64,000 nucleotides of DNA from positions 1,614,501 to 1,678,500 of the forward strand of contig LSRY02000012.1 in assembly GCA_001643675.2 (NCBI GenBank), written 5' to 3'. The notes under the pieces were generated by a model. It was not told the DNA's origin and made no database searches. It saw only the letters and a list, made by a program, of their open reading frames with translations. The stretch is from Monocercomonoides exilis. Lineage: Eukaryota; Preaxostyla; Oxymonadida; Polymastigidae. Made by a program: the position numbers and the translations under genes. Positions 37,301 through 46,180 of this stretch are shown here, piece by piece (the stretch's first letter is position 1; the number at the start of each line of letters is the position of its first letter).

Positions 37301-40058
37301 GGCTATATGGGGATGCACAGCAGACAATTATGGAGATGAAGAGGATCTGCTGGGGAGAGTGTTTGTGTTCAGGAGCGAATTCATATTTGTGTCTTCGATT
37401 GTGGGGAACAACAGCGATAGCAAGAACTGCGGAGAGATGAAGGGTGTGTGTTCATCGCTGAATGTTGGGATGGGTCATATCATCCCATCTGATTATTCAC
37501 AGTTGTTTATCTGGAATGAAACAATATTGTCTGGTTTGTGCTCTGCTCAGAGGGTGACAATCAAGTCGATGGAGGTGAGCAGGAATGCTGAGATAAAAGT
37601 GAGAGGGTTCGATTTGGAAGGTGAAGGAGTCGTGAGAACTTCGGAGTTTGTTCGATTTGAAAATGTTTCTTTCATTTTTGGTGGAATGGGGAATGTTGAC
37701 TGCTTGTGCTTGATGCACCAGTTGAATGGATCTCTTGTTCTCGAATCTGTTTCGTTCTTGTCAGAGAGCAGAACAACAGAGAATTCCCAGACCCTTTTCA
37801 ATTTTTCTCTGATTGTTGTTGAAGATGGGGTATTTGAGGCAGAAAAGTGCAGTGTTGGCCGCTTGAAATTCTCAAAGCCTGTTTTCCTTTTATTGAGTTC
37901 GGAACGTGCAACATTTGAGGATTTGGGAGTGGATAGTGTGGAATGCAAGAGTTCAGTGATTGAATGTGGAAAGAGTGAGGAAGTGAGCATTTCAAAGTTG
38001 ATAGCCACAAACATAACTCTTCAAGATAGAAGTCTTATCTCAGTTGAAATTGGTCACTCTTCGCTCGTTTTATCTTTGGCGTTATCATCATTCTCAAACA
38101 TCAGCCGATCAAACTGTGGGTCTTGCATTGTTTGCACAACTCAGCACATGAAAGGTTTTGAGATGAGAAACTGCTCTTGTTGTGGATGCACATCGGAGTT
38201 GCCAAAGGGGAGCCAAATAGCGATCGCATTTGCAGAAAAGATATTGATGGAGTCGTGTGTGTTTGAAGGGAATCTTGTTTCAGGAAGTGAAGGGAATGAT
38301 ATTGCAGATGAAATCTGCAAATGGAATGGTTCAATCGTTGACTTTTCAAGCTGTTCTGTTGAATTGAGAGATACAATAATTTGCAACTCCTCAAAAGGAG
38401 GAATGAGTGTGAGTGGAGGATATGTGATGATTGAGGCAGGTAATTTCAGCAACAACGGCCCTTCGATTGAGAATTACCCATCTGTGCGAAGAAACATTAT
38501 TTGCTCGGATTCTGCTTCGCTGACCATTTCCAGCTTGAAAGGAGGAGATGGCTTGGAGAAAAACGCATCACTTTGGTTTTTGAATGAAGGATGCCTCTTT
38601 GAAGGGATTGCATCAGAAAGAGCATCTTCATTCTTCATTCCATCATTGGAGCGGGTTGAAACAAAAGAAGCAGGAGCAGAAGTGAAACTTGTGTTCAAAG
38701 GGAAGCTTCTGCTCCCTTGCAACTTATTGTTCATGGTTGTGAAACAAATTGGTGACGAAAAGCAGATCGAAAAATATGAGTTTGATGAAAGTGGATATGT
38801 GTCTGAGACGGAAGCAGAAGGGAGTGTGCCTTCGAAGACAATGGCTGAGGCTGGAGACGAAGCAGAAGTGAGAGTGTGCGTTCTGTTTGGGAGCTCCAAT
38901 GAACAATTATCCACTGACTCTTTCATCCTGAAGAACAGAACAGAGTCTGAGAAGAATGGTGATGGAAATGTTGTTCAAGGAGGGAAAGGATCAAACTCAT
39001 TTTGGGTTATTATTGTGGTTGCATGTGCAGTTTTCATTGTGTTGCTGGCAGTGATTGTTGTTTTGGTTGTTCGGTGGAGAAAGGTGAAGAATGAGGCAGA
39101 AGATCTGAGAGAGATTGTGAATGATAATATCAGAAAAGATCCGAAGGCGTTTGAGATGGTGACAATGGAGATGTCGCCTGAGGAGCAATGGAGGAGAGCG
39201 GGGAAGGAGGCTGAGAAGAAGAATGATGAAAGGATAAAAAAGAGGGTGCATCCGAAAAGCTTGGGACATTCAGAGTCATCAGAGCATCTTCTATCTGAGA
39301 GTGGATCAACAGAATATATTCTGGGGAGAGATTCAGACACGATTCCTGAATGGGCATTAGAAAAGGAAGAGGAAGAAGAGATAAGAAAGAGAACTCCTTC
39401 ACCTTCCATATCATCAACTTGTTCAACTGATTCGGATTCAACTTTTGTTCGAGGAGAGGACCTGTGTCCAACGACTTCATCGATGTCGAATCTGGTGGAT
39501 GCAATGGCATGCTCATCGCCTCATGAGAAGCTGATTGTGGATCTGAGGGATTCGCTGTTCATGTTGCTTCATGGGATGAATAAGACAAAAGAGATGGCAA
39601 TTGGTTCTTTGAAGGAAAGAGAACAAACAGCTGCTCAAATTCTGTTTTGGGTGGCTAACCTTGCACTCCACTCATTTGACGAAATGAACAATCCTCTTTC
39701 ATCTCTTGCCAACCTCAGTCCTTACATTGTGCTGTTCTCGGAGCACATGGTGATCTGCATTGTTTTGCACTCTGACTTCTCATCTGATGATTCGGATTCA
39801 TCATCCATCTCTTCATCGACTGTTATTACGTCAGCCAGTGATGATGATGATGAAAGTGACTCTCTCCCCTCATCAGCATTTGAGGATGAAGATGACTTCA
39901 AAAAAGAGTGTTTGAGGTGGAAGGCACCTGAATTGTTGATCAACAAGAAGATGGGAGCAACAAAGGAGTCAGTGTCGTTCTCGATTGGGATGATGCTGTG
40001 GGAGTGTCTGACACTCAAGATCCCGTTTTGGGAGTTTGAAGCGGAAGTTGCAGGGTAG
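31314..40058 (+). CDS. Giant beta-helix membrane protein with degenerate kinase tail, truncated by TAG
   Basis: A 2914-aa single-exon protein. Residues 1-26 look like a signal peptide (MKQFHYCC..., hydrophobic core LFVFLEYLF). The ectodomain is built of short Asn/Cys/Gly-rich repeats such as NCTFHHN, GGGIFAL and GGGMMVE, typical of pectin-lyase-like right-handed beta-helices. Five CG----PC-TL-like motifs (near residues 520, 861, 1273, 1654 and 2037) mark large modules. A transmembrane helix (about 2562-2586, VIIVVACAVFIVLLAVIVVLVV) is followed by RWRK and an acidic/Ser-rich linker. Then comes a kinase-like domain from about 2735: MLLHGMNKTKEMA, an AAQILFWVANLALH helix, HMVICIVLHSDFSS, an APE-like RWKAPELL, and FSIGMMLWECLTLKIPF. 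The VAIK lysine, HRD and DFG motifs are absent, so it is probably catalytically dead. TAG at 40056-40058 ends it inside the C-lobe; the rest continues in frame (next entry). This architecture is one I recall from oxymonad genomes. It may act as a surface adhesin or receptor. Confidence 0.88.
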   Translation: MKQFHYCCFQMILFVFLEYLFSTIDCKDKNDRTIEGSDAFRVPDLFRSQVFEKGSVVHVFCEIHNSSAELKGLLLEKPDDSVVFGICAKSFLCLDNCLLMRKCSFYAPYIDNRGACEMINTSFGVGNGWGCELMASLVKMGAEDSSLVVRSSEWKNVVFGGSGGSFLRDGSGNYEGIKNCMFANITMKFMETEKIPVDHISVMKFSRMEDCDVENSMNVLEGGIVSGTEGSVSFSCNNCTFHHNERVDRKVKNTGRLTTTETQNFMNAEWIGCSSECGGALYVHDNENATLTVENSSFVKCNATLTRGGGIFALSIAECTVKHSTFVECCCVASTNCGGAGMELEGMRIQVLVDNCFFKDGWTGNDGGGLGIWSSKTTKTKDCIFDCYFQNCSGCHTTNTDGGGFINWLPNDIVVTRNCLFQGCHSDFRGGAMSMMTNGYNGNLLWFCFFHNNSSPNGNDISVFENSTDSQIAWCYSTRTEGVRCYVNGTDKSDWLPNVGGRSRFVASTQVQENAKDTFSCGLNESCACLTISHCLTQMIVGFVKEIKVLSGTVLEGKGVNAGEKTISVNGASPSGSAIDTKFDATGLCLFCVGTGKLAVSDLSVVHNTSDENNRQSRLFEVQGAGGINLERLNISMDAAHSEERIIQNSLVKVERGELKMQDVRWGRTFSATSMISLYQESSVSLSLDNCTFTNIVRTIAGSSLMNVGEGSHSITLEGCTIDGCGSEASGFGGGMMVEVGSGCSLTMSEGSVNNCYASTTQGRGGGIGLKVRETNADFLISSTFERNRAKWGSDIFVDSINLETTARSGKITLLTASFETKSKIQGYDNGDESAPIPLCVYLIPLPDEISVSSADAFDHSHCGFAEFPCLTLKHSLTRQEEERKIVIDGMIEMQDELMFDSFKHTIRGKDGNSGWKVSNGPNGVRENMITISANANMSSLVFSVPSVLQSHEAFFSSASYSFSLESCSLTFQDAQSALSFVFLSATAGEVFVSSLNVLSLVIGDHPLISLDGNNAAGTFSSMIVEDILSETYSVLFGVANGASFSIRDSTLSVKSSTESIRVISTNSAKVLKLTNSSMSGFRWNGENGGAVECTLGRGCSIEIVGGMMSGCESNGGNGGGLWVEMEEGSSFTVGNMTDADQTQEAYSNDGSGLLQLTNCKAIQNTNGECGYGGGIYLHLDDGASSLVLKDVLFSVCDAREGKEVFVNAKELMNVIDRSSMGFDVDLNNFSKMNGFERSTSNEVFAIPLVLYLWNNFSESAFVGGGSSSHDFSMCGFEEFPCSTISKAASVHFEDRKKDISIIDSFSFEEELSLSANEWNIKAKENKMKCVVCDLIDGAQNALIESTITVSVTGIVFSLTKSLSFHESVFECRSGKLTLNKCGMEGVSEAISTVFVKAVGGIVEVSEFGSKNIKKGDSSFFIVEGSNECVPSLNMTNSHFGEITFGDESVVECHNGNIDEMSGCTFSSISRSKGSGGCINVMNGDEGNDYNAKMNGCTFEGCAVEGEGNEIGGGALFCESSSETNLVVSGCTFFGCTAPYEWEAIGYGGGIMLKILKEEEEEGKAAFVISSPIISSDRPNNAKYGKDLFVSSPSLASSVNNETLPFVKDRLEMLTEDSMRGYDGGNKECAIPLIYFWKSIGWSIYIAEEGNNVIVCGLLEYPCSSVDYGIRRGSGLGIESIAIQGICDVRSEMSVSGMKVEGTNRESDKIQFVKEIEGNGNVIVECKGVVQFKEVGMAIPTAFDNVANILIQTGSDSVKTSVVSCSIHRSHNAEGEVSFVLISASKGIVEIEETKIAGFSTIREIMSISADCLTAMNDVTFKDISLSGKSAIAMSETAISGSENVDEEEEWSILFEQCSFVNVKNSVTNNPSLLCCDVPNEMRLKMENSTIDGCGSTSSNEGGGVFFLLNETGRLEMNHTNMINCFCSNIGRGGGMFLGSQSASQEALPFVLSNITFKGNVALKGRDVFVKCTDLDSKISESQFLINFGEPFVRELAIWGCTADNYGDEEDLLGRVFVFRSEFIFVSSIVGNNSDSKNCGEMKGVCSSLNVGMGHIIPSDYSQLFIWNETILSGLCSAQRVTIKSMEVSRNAEIKVRGFDLEGEGVVRTSEFVRFENVSFIFGGMGNVDCLCLMHQLNGSLVLESVSFLSESRTTENSQTLFNFSLIVVEDGVFEAEKCSVGRLKFSKPVFLLLSSERATFEDLGVDSVECKSSVIECGKSEEVSISKLIATNITLQDRSLISVEIGHSSLVLSLALSSFSNISRSNCGSCIVCTTQHMKGFEMRNCSCCGCTSELPKGSQIAIAFAEKILMESCVFEGNLVSGSEGNDIADEICKWNGSIVDFSSCSVELRDTIICNSSKGGMSVSGGYVMIEAGNFSNNGPSIENYPSVRRNIICSDSASLTISSLKGGDGLEKNASLWFLNEGCLFEGIASERASSFFIPSLERVETKEAGAEVKLVFKGKLLLPCNLLFMVVKQIGDEKQIEKYEFDESGYVSETEAEGSVPSKTMAEAGDEAEVRVCVLFGSSNEQLSTDSFILKNRTESEKNGDGNVVQGGKGSNSFWVIIVVACAVFIVLLAVIVVLVVRWRKVKNEAEDLREIVNDNIRKDPKAFEMVTMEMSPEEQWRRAGKEAEKKNDERIKKRVHPKSLGHSESSEHLLSESGSTEYILGRDSDTIPEWALEKEEEEEIRKRTPSPSISSTCSTDSDSTFVRGEDLCPTTSSMSNLVDAMACSSPHEKLIVDLRDSLFMLLHGMNKTKEMAIGSLKEREQTAAQILFWVANLALHSFDEMNNPLSSLANLSPYIVLFSEHMVICIVLHSDFSSDDSDSSSISSSTVITSASDDDDESDSLPSSAFEDEDDFKKECLRWKAPELLINKKMGATKESVSFSIGMMLWECLTLKIPFWEFEAEVAG

Positions 40059-40322
40059 AAGATTGTGAATGGAGAGAGGCCAAAAGTTGAATGCATTCGA
40101 GAGTTGCCTATTGGAGCGATTTCGGAGAGGTGCATGTTGGAAGAGAGTGGAAGCCGTCCAACACTTGTTGAGCTGAAGCGAGAGTTCATCCAGCGATTTC
40201 CATCGGGCACAGCGATGGTTACTATTTCAGATGCGATTGACATCACTGGTGAAACAGAAGATGAAAATGAGGAAAGTGGAACGATGACAGAAGAAAGCAC
40301 GTTTGTCTCAATGGCGAGATGA
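40059..40322 (+). pseudogene. Detached kinase C-lobe and tail after premature TAG
   Basis: In frame with the preceding gene, 87 codons run to a TGA at 40320. They encode the expected continuation of a kinase C-lobe: KIVNGERPKVE, then RCMLEESGSRPTLVELKREF (the conserved Arg of subdomain XI), then IQRFPSG and an acidic tail. Reading the TAG as one residue gives a seamless domain. A single C-to-T change from CAG (Gln) would explain it. Either the gene is broken, the stop is read through, or there is a sequencing error. Continuity is seen directly; the cause is inferred. Confidence 0.8.
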
Positions 40323-43208
40323 GCATGTTCAGTCTGAAAGAAAATAATTATCAAAAAACACAAAAGTGTATAATATTGCTTCTTCAAAAGGCGAAGATAA
40401 GAAGATGTGGGATAAGAGAGGGTTCATCGAAGAGAGTTGAGAAATGAGAATCAGAAGCCACAGTTTGACTGAATGAGGGAAGTGACTGAATGAAAAGAGA
40501 AAAAGATGAACAAAGAGATCCAATGAAAAAGAAAAAATCAGCAATCATACGGATGGTATTGCTGTATTTTCATTGTTGGATTTTGATTGGATCAGAAATA
40601 GCAGTTTCAATTTATTGTATGAATTATTCAACAACTCGCAATGTTTCGAAATTGAATTTTCCAAATATGTTTTGAAATTTTATTTGCTCATGCAAACAAC
40701 ATTTGCCATTTTAGTTGTAATAAACACCAAAATATTATTCAATAAAGGAAATTTTACAGTAAAAGAACATATTTTTCATTTCAAATCAAAAAATTGGAAG
40801 CTTTAAAATAGTTATTTCAAATGAAATCGAGATTGTTGTGAACAAAGTATTAATTAATTATCAGCTGGCAAATCTTTGCTTTCAAAATTTCCAAAATATT
40901 TTGAAGCAAATGTTTCCCATATGTATCTGAACTGAAATGTTTTTTCTATTAAATTCATGAATAAGGATTTCTCATTTGAAAATAATCATCTTTTGGCCAT
41001 ATGAAACTCTTTTCAAGATAAACTGTTTCCTTATAAGGATATTCGAAGTTATTTGAATGATATGTATTTTTTTGATTTATTTTGTTGAGTTGTTTCTATT
41101 TATATGCCTATCGTTGAATGCAATTTCATGCAAATGAATTATTCTTTTTGAAAAATCACTAATGTTTTATAATCGAAATTGAAAAACACTGAATTACAAA
41201 TGATCATCTTTTGCGACTAATCCATCAAACAACTCCACAATGCAACTTTTCTTTCATCTAATTGATTTTTCAATTCTATATTTATGAAATAATAAAATTT
41301 AACGAATTGATTGCAAAAAATATGTGTAAAAAATTTTGAAATGGTAACAAATTTCGGGATGTTGATTATAATGAAGATTTTTCGTCTTTGAAAATCAATT
41401 ATTTTTGAAATGTGAAAATCTTTTCTATTGTCTTTAAAGTGAATGTTTGATGTGAAAGAAAGGCAGAGATGTTTTCAATTCATGTAATCACTTTTCTGTG
41501 TTCTTTTTCATTAATTCAATGCAATATTTTGAATTAAATTTTTTTGCAAGAAAAAATATGATTGCAAAAATGATAACCTATTATCAAAAAAAGGATCAAT
41601 TAAAGTCAAACCCGAATATAAAACATTTGTGACTTTTCATGATGAATTTCCCAAAAGCCATATCGATGAAAAAACAATTATTTTGATTGATTGAAAGAGT
41701 TCATACTCATATCAGAATTATCCGGAAGATTATTTAATAGACATGTGGCTGATCCTTTTTGAAATCATGCTTTCGTTCGAGTTTTGATCAAAATTTTTTC
41801 TCAATGGGATTTATGAAAAAAATTGGTTAAGCAATAGTAATATCATAAACAATAAGTGTTCTCTATTTCAACTCATTTTTTTCTAAATCCCATTGAGTTC
41901 ATAATTCAGATCAAAACTCGAACTGAAGTGTGATTTCAAAAAGGATCAGTCATGTTAAAAAGCTTATCGCTCTAAAAAAAATTTGAATTGGAAGATAAAT
42001 TTTGAAATTAAAAAAATAGAATGTGCTTTGCAGTGTGTGGATTTTTTTCTTTTGATCTTTTTTATTCATTTTTTTTACGAAAGAAAAGATTTGTGACTTT
42101 TTCATAAAAATGTTAAAAATATATTTTTGTCAATTCACAAAATTAAAATGCGAAAAAAAAAATTATCTCTAAGTCACAACCGAAAAAAATCTTCTTTGCT
42201 TGTAATATTTAAAATTTCATCTTTGTTCATGTTTTGTTAGTATTTCCCTTCAAAGATATTTTTTTAGGTTTTTCTTTTCCAGTTTCCGCAATTGAATTGG
42301 TAGTTCCGTGATTAATTACCAAATCATTTTTATTCTTGATGTATGATATGAATATTTTTTCACATCATTTTCCATCATTTAATCAAGAGTGTATTCATTT
42401 TTCATTTAATTGAATCTTTCGCAAATGATGTGTTTGCATTTATAATGTTTTCATTTTGACTCTCATAATATTGAGTGTTGAAAATTGCGAAAAAACATTA
42501 GCATAAAAAAAGTTTTTCATTATGTCAACTTTTTTCTATCAAAAAGTTCGAATTCAGCTTTCATCGCAAAAATTTGGAGTATCAAATCAATGATATAGAT
42601 GATAAATTAAAACCATTCACTGATTTTCTTTTATCATTAATGTCAGTCAAGCAGATCAAATTTATTTTATTCTCAATTGAATACGAAATATTTAACTTTG
42701 AACAACAAACAGGAAAAATCCTCAGTGAACTTCAACTTGATTTGAAAGTTATCCCATATCTTTAGTGTTTTGTTATTTAATCATCAAGGAATATTATTAA
42801 TAAATAACGAAATCATATTTCCATCTCCAACGTTTTATTAATAATAATAAAAACTTGCATGATATTTGAAACATTTTACCAAATAAGATCACAGAAAATA
42901 AAATTTCGAAATTGAATTGCAGATTGATAATGAAATCTCTTTTGTTGATTTTTCATTTTAAATTTTGAAACAATGGTGAATTCATTCGTCATCAAAAATA
43001 TTTGATTATCTTAATGTTTCAAAAACATTAATTTTTAACTGAGAATCAATCTCAAAATTAATGTTCATTCATCATCAAACGCTATTTTTTGAATTATACA
43101 ACTTGAAGGATTTTAGAATGAAAATGAAAAGCTTCAAAGAAGAAATTTCTTTCATTATTTTATAATGGTTAAGATCTTCTTAGATTCAGTTATAATTTAT
43201 CGAGGTTT
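40323..43208. other. AT-rich gene-poor region
   Basis: About 2.9 kb without a supported gene. Very AT-rich with many short A and T runs. One clear inverted repeat at 41742-41955. A 63-codon open frame at 42574-42765 starts at TTG and shows no splice or homology support. No tRNA- or rRNA-like sequence was recognised. Confidence 0.55.
41742..41955. repeat. Inverted repeat / foldback element
   Basis: Arms of about 72 bp (41742-41814 and 41884-41955) are imperfect reverse complements around a 69-bp spacer. Shared blocks include CTGATCCTTTTTGAAATCA, GTTCGAGTTTTGATC and TCAATGGGATTTA. Ends are CATG-rich; no clear target duplication. Arm sequences differ from those of the 7-8.7 kb elements, so it is a separate repeat family. 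Confidence 0.7.
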
Positions 43209-44936
43209 ATGCACACTGACTTAAATCACTCACCTAGCGATATTCAGGGTAGCTGGTGGGAAGGCACCGAGCTGGATATGCGCTCGTTTGGGGAAAGTCA
43301 GCTGGAGAGGCTGAGGGCTTTGAGTTCTTCTCCGCAGGGTTTCTACGAGAAATATGTTGCCAAAAATCGACTGTCCGCACTCATCGGCGATGCACAGGAT
43401 GCGCTGGGTTCCACAAGAGATTACTCGACCACATTTGCGCTGAAGCTGTTTTATTATTTCCAGACATATTTCAGGCGTGAGGAGACTGTCGAGGGTCTTT
43501 CAGCTATGATACGAGAAGTGAAGAGCGAGCTGAAGCGAGAGATCGAAGGGCTGAGGGAAGCAGAAGAGCGGAGATTCAGGCAGCAGGAATTGCTGCTGAT
43601 TGATGTTCAGAACTCGCTTTTTGATATCCAGCAGGCTGTTGCGCAGCTCAGCAATCTGACGAGGCACATCGTTGCAAAATGCTTGCACTATTCTTTGAGC
43701 CATGAGAACGGAAGTGAAACGAGCGTATTGCCAGGCCAGTCTGAGGCAGCGTGTTTTTTATCAGCCTCTGGGTTTGCCGCGCAGAATCAAGACTTTTTGA
43801 GTGTTCAGCGGTCACGACTTTCGCCGAATGTTGGATTTGCAGGAAGGTGCTCGCCTGACGATTGTGAGCCAAGTGGAGCATTCTGGAAGGAGGAGAAGCC
43901 AGCGCAAGAAGAAGATGAGCAGGAGATAGAAATTGTTGGAGAGCATAAACCGTCTCTGCCCCGTTTGCCGATTGTTCCACCCCTTTCTCTTCCTTCGTTT
44001 TCTGTTTCTCTTTCGCCAACAACACTCGACTGGCAGCGCATTCCATCATCTTCGTCATCAGCTTCGGTGTCTTCAACAACAACAGAAACGTCTTCTCTTT
44101 CTTCTTCTCCATGTCTGTCTTCGCCATTCCCATCTGAAAAGCATTTGGATTCAGAAGCTTCAGATAACATGCCACCAGGCACGAAAGGGAATGCACATTG
44201 GACAAGAGAGAGAAGGCTTGATGCTGCTGGCGATTGCGGAGTGACATTCAAAAAGAGTCGGAAAGATGGAATAGAAAGTGCAGAAGATGAAGAGAAAGAC
44301 AAAGGAAAGAAGGAGGAAAAGGAGGAAAAGGAAAATGTGGACAATGATGAAGTGACTGAAGATGAAGAAAGAGAGAAAGAAGAAGGAAAAGAAAGAGAAA
44401 TGCATTTGAAGAACGAGAGCAATTCTTTTTTTGATTTCAGTGCTTCTGTTGAGTTTGGAGGCAACAAGCACCTCGAAGGAAGCACGTCAGATGAATCGAG
44501 TCCATCAAATTCATCTTCATCCGACAAACATGATTCATCATCATCATCATCTCCTTCTCCTTCTCTTCCTCTTCCTCCAAATGAGATTCAAAATTCGTCT
44601 TTGTCTGCTTCTTGCTTCTCAGCCTCGCCTTCTCTTTCATCATCCACCCTCTGCTCTTCTGTGTCTTCTTCATCACTTTCTTCTTCACTTTCTTCTTCTC
44701 TTTTGATTATTGACTCTGATTTGGATGAGCGTGCTAGCATGCACGCAGCACCAGACACAGCTGAGAATTCGCATTTGCCGAAGCGGAATGGCTTTGTGAC
44801 ATTTTCAGGCATCTCTTGTGCGAAGCCTTCGTCGAATTGCCAGCCCTTCGGCAGATCAAACAGCTTCTCTTTTCTTGTCAGCCAGGCGAACTTCTTCAGC
44901 TTGATTCCTCCGCTTCCGCCTGATCCTTGCAATTAG
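43209..44936 (+). CDS. Coiled-coil and acidic low-complexity protein, unknown function
   Basis: 575 aa, ATG at 43209, TAG stop at 44934. Not recognised. The first ~160 residues are ordered: MHTDLNHS..., an aromatic/hydrophobic helix (FALKLFYYFQTYF) and a charged heptad-like helix (MIREVKSELKREIEGLRE...LIDVQNSLFDIQQAVAQL), probably a coiled coil. The rest is disordered: Pro/Ser-rich, then a Lys/Glu segment (nt 44280-44400), then poly-Ser. The segment near 43209-43900 is noticeably more GC-rich than the flanks, which supports it being coding. An upstream exon cannot be excluded, since a TTCAG acceptor-like site lies at 43243-43247 inside the proposed first codons. The last conserved-looking words are ANFFSLIPPLPPDPCN. 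Confidence 0.6.
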   Translation: MHTDLNHSPSDIQGSWWEGTELDMRSFGESQLERLRALSSSPQGFYEKYVAKNRLSALIGDAQDALGSTRDYSTTFALKLFYYFQTYFRREETVEGLSAMIREVKSELKREIEGLREAEERRFRQQELLLIDVQNSLFDIQQAVAQLSNLTRHIVAKCLHYSLSHENGSETSVLPGQSEAACFLSASGFAAQNQDFLSVQRSRLSPNVGFAGRCSPDDCEPSGAFWKEEKPAQEEDEQEIEIVGEHKPSLPRLPIVPPLSLPSFSVSLSPTTLDWQRIPSSSSSASVSSTTTETSSLSSSPCLSSPFPSEKHLDSEASDNMPPGTKGNAHWTRERRLDAAGDCGVTFKKSRKDGIESAEDEEKDKGKKEEKEEKENVDNDEVTEDEEREKEEGKEREMHLKNESNSFFDFSASVEFGGNKHLEGSTSDESSPSNSSSSDKHDSSSSSSPSPSLPLPPNEIQNSSLSASCFSASPSLSSSTLCSSVSSSSLSSSLSSSLLIIDSDLDERASMHAAPDTAENSHLPKRNGFVTFSGISCAKPSSNCQPFGRSNSFSFLVSQANFFSLIPPLPPDPCN

Positions 44937-46180
44937 GATTGGAGATAGGATGCTGTTTTGATTTCTATCAAGTTTGAGGTCTTCGTTCACCAGCTTAATC
45001 GTTTTGAAAGGGAACTTGCGATTTTTTTGATTTGATGTGCTGTTGCATTGGGAAATGAGAGCGAAAGAAAAGAAGCAGAAATTCATGAAATTGCAAATCT
45101 GTGAACATTCTTGTGTTTGTGCCAATGGAGACACCAAACGAGAGAAGAGAAGAGAGTTGAGCTGATGTTTGAGAGAAATGAGTTTGACACAACAAAATGG
45201 AGCACAAACAGGAGAAAAGGAAGCACAGCGAACATTTGAGAAGGGATTGGCTTTTTGACACTGTTGAATCCACATGATGAACTGGAAATGATCTTTTTGT
45301 TTGTCTTCTTTTTGAAAAGCGAAATTCATTTTTCTTCAATTTATTTGTTTGCCTCTCAAAAGTGAACAACAATTTGTGTTAACTTTCATTGAATGAAATG
45401 ATGTGATATTTCTTTTGTTGATTAAGATGGAGATTTTGACTGTCTTTTGAATTGGGTGAGTTTGTTTTTGTTTCATTCCTGTAATCTTTCTGTTTATTCA
45501 ATGATTTATCCACACACTTTTTTTTCTGGGTTTATTTTGTTCAATTTGTTCGATTATTATTTATTTATTGTATTATTAAACATTTATTTACAACTTTTCC
45601 ACAACTTTCAGTTGTTTCAAATGGAAAATTACAGTTTTATTGATCGTGTTTTTTGTTATTTTTTGAGAAAATCGAGATTTTTGTCTGATGTTACTTGTTT
45701 CTTATGCTTTTGAGCGCTTTTGTGTTGGAATATTTTTGTGAAAATTTTTTTCATTTAAGATTTTTGTTGCAGGTGATTCTTTGCTTTGTTTTTCTTTTGT
45801 TTTTGTTTCATATTTTTGGTTTTTGAGTTGAGAAAGAATCAGCACATTAATTGTGATATGTTGTTTGTGCAGAACAAAATCATTGCTTCAGAAGCAGAAG
45901 TCAACATGAAGGTGGGAAAAATAAAATAGAACCATCACTGAACCAAACCTTCTGTTTTCGTTGGAATAGAAAGGAGTTTTGCTAAAAATTCAATGTTCAT
46001 CTTCATCGTTGCAAATAAAAACAAGGAAAACAACAAATTTCATTTTTTTCAGAGGAATAGAAATAATCAACTGCCAGTTAACTTGTCCTCAACCGTCATC
46101 TCTTCTTCTTCTTCATCAAATACACAGCTTTTGTTTTCCATGAAAAACAATTGAGACAATTGACAGGTCATTCATTTCTT
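44937..46180. other. Intergenic region
   Basis: About 1.2 kb between the unknown coiled-coil gene (plus) and a tentative minus-strand gene. Open frames on the minus strand at 44856-45372 are Phe/Ser/Gln-rich and overlap the end of the coiled-coil gene; they are regarded as shadows. After 45400 the DNA is T-rich with no coherent frame, repeat or RNA gene. Confidence 0.45.

Noticed and set aside
42574-42765. 63-codon open frame in the gene-poor region
   Set aside because: It starts at TTG, is AT-biased, has no splice signals or recognisable motif, and lies in DNA with frequent stops.
40056-44936. TAG reassigned to glutamine, as reported for the oxymonad Streblomastix
   Set aside because: No in-frame TAG was found in the conserved genes here (HECT, RNF32, TFB2, DNAJC2, WBP11-like, actin) over several thousand codons, and TAA ends RNF32 and actin exactly where the families end. 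One TAG in the kinase-like gene is better explained as a nonsense change.
44856-45372. Two minus-strand open frames after the coiled-coil gene
   Set aside because: They overlap that gene's 3' end, are rich in Phe, Ser and Gln in no domain-like order, and lack splice or homology support.
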